Shown here in pieces: positions 1 to 5,180 of a DNA stretch of 5,180 bases. The position numbers and the translations under genes are program-made. The DNA lies in assembly GCA_021202305.1 (NCBI GenBank), contig JAJQDG010000137.1, positions 2,274 to 7,453 of the forward strand, read 5' to 3'. Positions within the stretch are counted from its first letter, which is position 1. Each line of letters opens with the position of its first letter. Under the pieces are notes generated by a model. That model searched no databases. It had not been told where the DNA came from and saw only the letters and a list, made by a program, of their open reading frames with translations. The stretch comes from Candidatus Gastranaerophilales bacterium. GTDB lineage: Bacteria > Cyanobacteriota > Vampirovibrionia > Gastranaerophilales > Gastranaerophilaceae.

Positions 1-301
1 TTGGGGTTTCAGCTTGAGGTTGTACGGGTGTTTCACCCTTAGGCTGCTGCGCACCTGTTGATGTGCTATCGCTCTTTGGTTGTACAGGTGTTTCGCTTTC
101 AGGTTGTACAGGTGTTTCGCTCTTAGGTTGTTGAACTGTACCTTTCGGCTGTTCTGCACCGCCCGTTGAAGTTGTTTCGCCTTTAGGCTGCGTTGGGGTT
201 TCAGCTTGAGGTTGTACGGGTGTTTCACCCTTAGGCTGCTGCGCACCAGTTGAAGTTGTTTCACCCTTAGGCTGTGTTGAGGTATCATTCTTAGGTTGAG
301 C
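1..301 (-). repeat. Nested in-frame tandem repeats coding for a Pro/Gln/Thr/Glu-rich tail
   Basis: Residues 340-439 of the left-edge protein are built from 8-residue units of the form ETPVQPxx (24 bp) alternating with 12-13-residue units of the form ETTSTGAQQPKG. At DNA level, a 20-base match at 78-97 recurs at 102-121, exactly 24 bp on. At a larger scale, 1-55 is identical to 193-247, an offset of 192 bp or 64 codons. All spacings are multiples of three, so unit gain or loss keeps the frame. The array continues past the left edge, so its full copy number is unknown. Confidence 0.9.
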
Positions 302-1318
302 GGATGTATCACCTCCGGAGTTTTTACTGCTGTCTGCTTCCGTTTTTGGTTTTGCACCTTTATTAAAATTGGCTCTTGCACTTATTCCGCCGATTACTGC
401 ACCTGTTGCAGCACCTGCAATTGCGCCGTTTGCTGCGGTTTTTACAAATTTCTCCGCATCAAAATCTTCGTTTTCGTCCAGCACGCAATCGATTGAATAA
501 TTTCCGGCACCCATAACGGCGCCTGCAACTGCCCCGCCCTTGGCGCCTGCAACTGCACCATGTTTTAGAGCTTCATTGGCACTTTTTGCGCCTGCAATTG
601 TATTTTGCCCTATTCCTATTGTTGCAGCTGAAACTGCACCTGAAAGCGCACCGGACAGCCCGTCTTTAGCAATTTCCTTAGCATCAAATGTATCATGTTT
701 AACATCATTTGTGCATCTTTCTATGGTTTTAACACCTGCTTTGGTTCCTGCGCCTATTCCTGCTGCCGCCAAAATACCCGTTAAGCCTTTAACGTTTTTG
801 ACAGCGGCAACGCTCAGAGCGCCTGCAGCCATACTTACCATTAAATCAACGCTGTTTTTTTGTTTAAAATTATAATTATCTATTTTTTCAAGCGCTTCAT
901 CATACGTTATTTTTCCGTTTTGAAAATCATTTATATAAGATTGGCATTTTTTGCTGCTCAAGCCGATACCCGTTGCAGATTTTACGCCATCCCAGCATTT
1001 TCCGATAAGCCCCTGTTTATCCTTTACGCTTTTTAGCGATGCTTGCAAGCTTTCTACCTGAGCATCTTGAGTTTGCGGAATATAACTGTCATTTACGGGT
1101 GCTGTTACGGCATTTGCATTTTGAATCGGAACGTTATTTTGCGCATAATTCAAAGAAGCTGCGGGTTTTATGCCGGTTTTGCCAAAATAATTAACTCCGT
1201 TGGATGAAATCATGGAAGGATGTATCCCTGCACCGTACATGCCGCCATAATAGCGCCCTCTGCTAAGTGCGTAGGGGTTTCCGCCTATATATTTGCTTGG
1301 ATATAATCCAAAAAGCAT
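1..1318 (-). CDS. Unrecognised Ala/Gly-rich, repeat-tailed protein (5' part; runs off the left edge)
   Basis: The reading frame is open from an ATG at 1318 down to the window edge, giving 439 codons with no stop; the C-terminus is missing. I checked the frame codon by codon. The start is supported by a near-consensus Shine-Dalgarno (AAGGAAGTGAT, 1325-1335). No signal peptide is visible: residues 1-40 are rich in Gly and Tyr (for example GRYYGGMYGAG). Residues 80-160 are a more ordinary, probably helical region with C108, W109 and C125. Residues 160-315 are Ala/Gly-rich with GAxxGA patterns like glycine zippers, containing a duplicated 25-residue module (211-235 and 286-310). Residues 340-439 are a Pro/Gln/Thr/Glu-rich repeat tail, probably disordered. 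Glycine-zipper stretches occur in membrane-inserting regions of some surface and toxin proteins, but no catalytic or toxin domain is visible here, so the function is unknown. It could be a cell-surface or secreted protein; that is inference. The gene is certain to be coding, the role is not. Confidence 0.85.
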   Translation of the reverse strand, partial: MLFGLYPSKYIGGNPYALSRGRYYGGMYGAGIHPSMISSNGVNYFGKTGIKPAASLNYAQNNVPIQNANAVTAPVNDSYIPQTQDAQVESLQASLKSVKDKQGLIGKCWDGVKSATGIGLSSKKCQSYINDFQNGKITYDEALEKIDNYNFKQKNSVDLMVSMAAGALSVAAVKNVKGLTGILAAAGIGAGTKAGVKTIERCTNDVKHDTFDAKEIAKDGLSGALSGAVSAATIGIGQNTIAGAKSANEALKHGAVAGAKGGAVAGAVMGAGNYSIDCVLDENEDFDAEKFVKTAANGAIAGAATGAVIGGISARANFNKGAKPKTEADSSKNSGGDTSAQPKNDTSTQPKGETTSTGAQQPKGETPVQPQAETPTQPKGETTSTGGAEQPKGTVQQPKSETPVQPESETPVQPKSDSTSTGAQQPKGETPVQPQAETP

Positions 1319-1324
1319 ACCGAT

Positions 1325-1373
1325 ATCACTTCCTTAACCTAATATACATATAAACTAAGTAGGAAACAGTAAA
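1325..1373 (-). promoter_or_regulatory. Possible promoter and ribosome binding site of the repeat-tailed gene
   Basis: Read on the minus strand, TTTACT (1368-1373) lies 17 bp before TATGTA (1345-1350), a weak sigma70-like pair; an overlapping TATATT (1341-1346) is an alternative -10 with a longer spacer. The ribosome binding site AAGGAAGTGAT (1325-1335) differs at one base from the perfect anti-16S complement, and its GGAAG core ends about 10 bases before the ATG. The ribosome site is well supported; the promoter is weak, and read-through from the gene upstream is possible. Confidence 0.3.
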
Positions 1374-1418
1374 AAAATTGCTTATCGATTTTAAAAATAT
1401 TAATCTTTGTAAAGAAAA

Positions 1419-1658
1419 CTACCTGCCCTGTTTTAAAATAGCGGCAGCAATTGCAACGGCAATTTCTTCATCAGCGGTATTAGACGTGCGTTTTTGCACA
1501 ACCGGAACCGGTGATGCAACGGGAAAAATTTTATCAAGATATGCAACAATTTTAGACATAATACCCATGGATATAATAAGCACAACAAGAAATGCAAACA
1601 CTACGGAAAAACCCAAACATAAAACAACTAAACCGTCTTTAATTATCATCATATCCAT
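1419..1658 (-). CDS. OadG-family small membrane protein (sodium-pump decarboxylase gamma-subunit-like)
   Basis: The product has 79 residues, the usual size for the OadG/gamma-subunit family. Residues 8-33 form one hydrophobic transmembrane helix (GLVVLCLGFSVVFAFLVV region), followed by a short linker with Pro-rich PVASPVPVV and a C-terminal helix with the family-typical EEIAVAIAAAI (64-74). In characterised systems the gamma subunit anchors the biotin-dependent carboxyltransferase to the Na+-pumping beta subunit and aids assembly. Neither an alpha nor a beta subunit is in this window, so the substrate (oxaloacetate, methylmalonyl-CoA or other) cannot be told. The ATG at 1658 is preceded by CAGGAG (1668-1673) at 9 bases. 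It starts 46 bp after the ATPase gene ends and has its own promoter-like sequence in that gap. The short length and generic membrane helix leave some doubt about the family call. Confidence 0.75.
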   Translation of the reverse strand: MDMMIIKDGLVVLCLGFSVVFAFLVVLIISMGIMSKIVAYLDKIFPVASPVPVVQKRTSNTADEEIAVAIAAAILKQGR

Positions 1659-1681
1659 TTTTTTAAACTCCTGATAACAAG

Positions 1682-1708
1682 ATTATACCACAAACAGAAA
1701 AAGTTCAA
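1682..1708 (-). promoter_or_regulatory. Candidate extended -10 promoter for the OadG-like gene
   Basis: On the minus strand a perfect TATAAT (1682-1687) is preceded by TGG, making the extended -10 TGGTATAAT. A TTGAAC (1703-1708) lies 15 bp upstream, a short spacer, but extended -10 promoters tolerate a poor -35. The -35-like site overlaps the stop codon of the ATPase gene (1705-1707). Predicted transcription would start about 1675, just ahead of the ribosome binding site at 1668-1673, leaving a very short leader. Confidence 0.5.
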
Positions 1709-2946
1709 GCACGGTTATTTGCAAAATAATCCAGAATAAATTGTTTGGCAATTCTCGGTGTGCGGTTTCCCTTCAATAGCGCAAATTGTTCTGCGGCTTT
1801 TTGAATATCGTTAATATCATAGGCAATATGCATTTCATCCGCTAAAAGTTTAACAATCTCTAAATACCCTTTTTTATCGGGCGATGTATATGTAATTGTA
1901 ATTCCAAACCTGTCAGAAAGCGAAGCTGCTTCATCCAATGTATCATTTATGTGAACTTCATCCCCTATGCGGGTTTGATAAGTTTCTTTTATAAGATGGC
2001 GCCTGTTGCTTGTAGCATAAAATAAAACATTACTCGGGTGCCTTGAAAGAGAACCCTCTAAGGCAGCCTTGCAGGCAGAAAAAGCTTGTTCGTTTTCATT
2101 GAAAACCAGATCATCTATAAAAATAATAAATTTAGAAGGAAAATCAGAAAGATATTCCGTTAATTCGCTGATTGCTTCCAAATTTTCTTTATAAACCTGA
2201 ACAATCTTCAGTCCTTTGTTTTTATATTTATTTAATAATGCATGCACCGATGAAGATTTGCCGCATCCTCTATCCCCATACAGCAGAACATTGTTTCCGC
2301 ATGAATTTTTTATAAAAGAACAAGTGTTGTTCTTCAAAATATTTTTCTGATAATCATACAATTTAAGGTCATCAAAAGTAATGTTATCTGTTAAAATCAC
2401 AGGTCTTAACTGAAGATCCAAATCAAACTTAAAAGCGGAATATTTTGAAATTATCCCGTAGCCGTTTGTTTTGTAGCTGTTTTGCACCTGATCTTTTGTG
2501 AAAAGCAATCTGTATGAATCAAACATGGGAAGGGAATTTACGGCATCCTGCATTTTTGGAAAGTTTGCAATTAATATTTCGCGTACATCTTCATATTTTA
2601 CGCTTGCAATATCGCTTAAAATTCTAAGTTCAAAATCAAATGCGCCCATAATATACGGGGGGATTTTACCCGCTGCATTTTTTGCACATTCCTTTGAAAC
2701 GATATTTTCATCTGTTAAAACAAAATCGCGGACATAACTTGAAAAATCACCCTTAAATTCCGATTTATATAATGCAGACACAAAATCGGAATATAATTCT
2801 GCTATATGCGCAAAATCACCGTTTTCTCTCACGGATTCCAAAAACACCGTAAATTTTATACCTATTTCATCCTGCAAAAAATTTTTAAACACGGTAAGCA
2901 ATGCAATATTGACGAGCATGCCATCCAAACTGGTAAGATTATTCAT
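1705..2946 (-). CDS. DUF815-family AAA-type ATPase
   Basis: This 413-residue protein has an N-terminal helical region (about 1-190) and a C-terminal P-loop ATPase domain. Walker A is GDRGCGKS (224-231), with K230 and S231 for nucleotide and Mg2+. Walker B is FIIFIDD (273-279). The sensor-1-like ATSNRRHL (311-318) and LSDRFG (343-348) follow, and GNRTPRIAKQF (393-403) carries a sensor-2-like arginine. The ATSNRRHL and LSDRFG motifs and the overall length fit the DUF815 family (PF05673), a widespread bacterial group of AAA ATPases without a settled biological role. No signal peptide or membrane helix is seen, so it is probably cytoplasmic. The ATG at 2946 follows a strong ribosome site, GGGAGGA (2951-2957), 5 bases from the GGAGG core. 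It is divergent from ilvC and followed in the same direction by the OadG-like gene. The ATPase fold is secure; the cellular substrate is unknown. Confidence 0.9.
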   Translation of the reverse strand: MNNLTSLDGMLVNIALLTVFKNFLQDEIGIKFTVFLESVRENGDFAHIAELYSDFVSALYKSEFKGDFSSYVRDFVLTDENIVSKECAKNAAGKIPPYIMGAFDFELRILSDIASVKYEDVREILIANFPKMQDAVNSLPMFDSYRLLFTKDQVQNSYKTNGYGIISKYSAFKFDLDLQLRPVILTDNITFDDLKLYDYQKNILKNNTCSFIKNSCGNNVLLYGDRGCGKSSSVHALLNKYKNKGLKIVQVYKENLEAISELTEYLSDFPSKFIIFIDDLVFNENEQAFSACKAALEGSLSRHPSNVLFYATSNRRHLIKETYQTRIGDEVHINDTLDEAASLSDRFGITITYTSPDKKGYLEIVKLLADEMHIAYDINDIQKAAEQFALLKGNRTPRIAKQFILDYFANNRA

Positions 2947-2964
2947 TTTTTCCTCCCTTTATTC

Positions 2965-2993
2965 ATTATAAGCAAAAAACAATTGATTGACTA
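2965..2993 (-). promoter_or_regulatory. Candidate promoter of the DUF815 ATPase gene
   Basis: On the minus strand, a perfect -10 TATAAT (2965-2970) lies 17 bp after TAGTCA (2988-2993), which matches four of six bases of the -35 consensus. Transcription would start near 2958, giving a leader of about 12 bases that already contains the ribosome binding site. Its -35 overlaps the proposed -35 of ilvC on the other strand. Confidence 0.5.
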
Positions 2994-3014
2994 ATAAAAA
3001 TTACGTTTTAAACT
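2987..3014 (+). promoter_or_regulatory. Candidate promoter of ilvC
   Basis: TTGACT (2987-2992) matches five of six -35 bases and is followed, after 16 bp, by TAAACT (3009-3014), a four-of-six -10. Transcription would begin near 3021, leaving a leader of roughly 23 bases with the ribosome binding site AGGAGA (3033-3038). Such a short leader leaves no room for a T-box, attenuator or riboswitch, so control, if any, would be by a DNA-binding protein. The weak -10 keeps the call tentative. Confidence 0.4.
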
Positions 3015-3034
3015 GGTGATAGCTACGGATATAG

Positions 3035-4039
<1,005 letters not shown>

Positions 4040-4057
4040 AGAGTATTTAAAGCCAAT

Positions 4058-4097
4058 AAAAATGAGGGCGGTTTTTTGACAGCCCTCATTTTTTTTT
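4058..4097. terminator. Bidirectional intrinsic terminator between ilvC and the convergent membrane-protein gene
   Basis: The arm AATGAGGGC (4061-4069) pairs perfectly with GCCCTCATT (4082-4090) around a 12-base loop, and three further A-T pairs (4058-4060 with 4091-4093) extend the stem. On the plus strand a run of nine T (4089-4097) follows, ending ilvC transcripts 18 bases past the stop codon. Read on the minus strand the same hairpin is followed by ATTTTTATT, which can end transcripts of the gene at 4114-5001. Confidence 0.93.
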
Positions 4098-4113
4098 ACA
4101 CTTACTGAAACTA

Positions 4114-5001
4114 TTAATCCAAGACTTCTTTTATTTTGTTTCCGGCCTTTTTATTAACAATTCCGCCTATAACAGGGGTCAAAAAGCTTGTTAAATAAGT
4201 AGGTGCAACAACCACAACTACAATTCCTAGCGTAATCCATACAAAAAAGAGTGTTTTTGTTAAATCTGCAAAATCTTTGTAAAGAAAATACCCGATAACC
4301 GATGCAATTACAAAAGCTGTTAAAATAAATGCCAGAGTGTATATTATAAGCGTTTTAACACAGCTTTTATTTTTTAATAAGGGCAGAACCTTCATATTGT
4401 CTTTATAATATTCAAACTGATATGCAAAATTTTCACTGTCCTTTTTTGAATCAAAATTTTCAAGAACAAGAGGAAAGTCAGGTTTAAAACGCTTGAGGTC
4501 GATCATTCTGTAAATATATCCCGGTGAATATATTAAAACCCCGTCAAGGTTTGAATCTTTAAATTCGAGTTTATTTCCGTCTTTTGTTTCAACCGTGGTT
4601 CTAAATCCGAATACTCTCAGCGAAAATTTGTCTTTTTTCGGCGTTTCAAGAGCCAGATTTTTTTTATCGGTGCCGGGAGTTATTTTATATTCCTTAATGT
4701 CCGAATAAGGGATTTCTTGTCTTATGGAGACTTTTCCTTTTTTTTCAAAAATAAAAGCTATTTTGTCTTTTAATATTTCAATTTTTGATGTATCGCGTAT
4801 AGAATTTGTAAGAACCACATAAGCTCCAAAAATGAAACAATAAATAACAATTACAAGAAGCGTTGCAGATATATCGGAATTGAATATATAGTAATATCCG
4901 AGCGCAAGAGTACATCCCAAAATTATTCCCGCAAAAAAGAGCATAAATATCCTGGAAAACTTATCAACTATATTGAATGCGTAAAATTTATTAATGTTCA
5001 T
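4114..5001 (-). CDS. Four-helix membrane protein with a PH-like soluble domain, function unknown
   Basis: The 295-residue product has two N-terminal hydrophobic helices (about 18-40 and 46-66), a hydrophilic lysine-rich middle (about 70-210), and two C-terminal helices (about 216-241 and 249-270), ending in a basic tail. The segment 72-106, with KIEILKDKIAFIFEKKGK and then IPYSDIKEYKIT, has the alternating strands and 'IPYSDIK' phrase seen in bacterial PH-like (bPH/YdbS-type) domains; this is a similarity by eye. Both ends and the middle would lie on the cytoplasmic side if the helices pair as hairpins. No catalytic motif or signal peptidase site is seen. The ATG at 5001 is preceded by GAGGAA (5012-5017), 10 bases away. 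It converges on ilvC and shares its terminator; no functional link to ilvC is implied. The gene is clearly real; the family assignment is uncertain. Confidence 0.88.
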   Translation of the reverse strand: MNINKFYAFNIVDKFSRIFMLFFAGIILGCTLALGYYYIFNSDISATLLVIVIYCFIFGAYVVLTNSIRDTSKIEILKDKIAFIFEKKGKVSIRQEIPYSDIKEYKITPGTDKKNLALETPKKDKFSLRVFGFRTTVETKDGNKLEFKDSNLDGVLIYSPGYIYRMIDLKRFKPDFPLVLENFDSKKDSENFAYQFEYYKDNMKVLPLLKNKSCVKTLIIYTLAFILTAFVIASVIGYFLYKDFADLTKTLFFVWITLGIVVVVVAPTYLTSFLTPVIGGIVNKKAGNKIKEVLD

Positions 5002-5044
5002 AGATTAATAATTCCTCAAAAAATGAATAACATAACATGCATCT

Positions 5045-5073
5045 ATCTTATCAATTTGAGCGAAAATAATCAA
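5045..5073 (-). promoter_or_regulatory. Candidate promoter of the PH-like membrane-protein gene
   Basis: On the minus strand TTGATT (5068-5073) precedes TAAGAT (5045-5050) by exactly 17 bp, each matching four of six consensus bases. Transcription would start near 5038, giving a leader of about 37 bases with the ribosome site at 5012-5017. No other promoter-like pair stands closer to the start. Confidence 0.45.
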
Positions 5074-5130
5074 GATAAAATTGTATAATTAAAAAATCAA
5101 TACAAAATCGTTTTTTTAGCGAATTAAGAA

Positions 5131-5180
5131 ATGTCATTTTTCGGGTTTTTAAGGCATTCCCTTTTATCAATCTTATCGAT
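5131..5180 (+). CDS. Possible start of a gene running off the right edge
   Basis: An ATG at 5131 opens a frame to the window end, reading MSFFGFLRHSLLSILS, which looks like a hydrophobic N-terminus. A perfect TATAAT at 5084-5089 would place a transcript start near 5096, 35 bases upstream. Against it: the ribosome site is poor (AAGAA directly before the ATG) and no good -35 pairs with the TATAAT. Sixteen codons are too few to judge coding, and the opposite strand is also open here: a minus frame from the edge, with KIDKRECLKNPKNDIS then TAA at 5124-5126, could instead be the tail of a gene entering from the right. Confidence 0.25.
   Translation, partial: MSFFGFLRHSLLSILS

Noticed and set aside
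1..301. CRISPR-like spacing of short direct repeats
   Set aside because: Repeats are in frame with a coding sequence, their units vary in length and sequence, and no unique spacers of constant size separate them.
463..479. EF-hand-like acidic stretch DENEDFDAEKF in the left-edge protein
   Set aside because: The loop lacks the central glycine and correct spacing of a calcium-binding loop; it is better explained as the start of the duplicated module.
296..496. Plus-strand open frame, Cys-rich, 66 codons
   Set aside because: It lies wholly antisense to the left-edge gene; the many cysteines come from antisense GCA codons read as TGC.
540..875. Plus-strand open frame of 111 codons, Ala/Pro-rich
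   Set aside because: It is the antisense of the Ala/Gly-rich part of the minus-strand protein; its composition is explained by GGC/GCA codons read in reverse, and it has no ribosome site.
1364..1400. Possible terminator after the OadG-like gene (minus strand, T-run at 1371-1378)
   Set aside because: Only a five-pair A/T stem can be formed before the T-run, too weak to call an intrinsic terminator.
1378..1674. Plus-strand open frame of 98 codons over the OadG-like gene
   Set aside because: The opposite strand encodes a protein with a clear membrane helix, family-like tail and good ribosome site; this frame starts without one.
2498..2994. Two short plus-strand open frames over the ATPase gene
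   Set aside because: Both are antisense to conserved ATPase coding sequence and have no ribosome site or family-like sequence.

Overview
The window is AT-rich bacterial DNA, densely coded, with five protein genes and short intergenic gaps. Two features point to the non-photosynthetic sister group of Cyanobacteria (Melainabacteria/Vampirovibrionia, for example gut Gastranaerophilales): the ketol-acid reductoisomerase reads like the short class I enzymes of Cyanobacteria, and the base composition is low in GC. This is a judgement from remembered family sequences, not a search. A Firmicutes-like or other low-GC gut bacterium is not excluded.

Layout, left to right. Positions 1-1318 (minus) hold the N-terminal 439 codons of a large unrecognised protein that runs off the left edge. 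It has a Gly/Tyr-rich start, a central Ala/Gly-rich region with a duplicated glycine-zipper-like module, and a Pro/Gln/Thr/Glu-rich tail of nested short repeats. Positions 1419-1658 (minus) encode a 79-residue OadG-like single-pass membrane protein with no decarboxylase partner in view. Positions 1705-2946 (minus) encode a 413-residue AAA-type ATPase of the DUF815 family. A 97-bp divergent intergenic region separates this from ilvC (3044-4039, plus), which is monocistronic and ends in a strong hairpin terminator. That terminator works in both directions and also serves the convergent gene at 4114-5001 (minus), a four-helix membrane protein with a PH-like cytoplasmic domain. The last 180 bp hold the promoter of that gene and an unresolved gene edge.

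How the genes relate: ilvC performs the second common step of valine, isoleucine and leucine synthesis and stands alone, without ilvB, ilvN or ilvD beside it. The three minus-strand genes at 1-2946 lie head to tail with no clear terminator between them. The gaps (46 and 97-100 bp) and internal promoter-like sequences suggest at least partly separate transcription, so a shared function cannot be claimed. No RNA gene, insertion sequence, CRISPR array or integration site is visible. No gap without a gene exceeds 300 bases.
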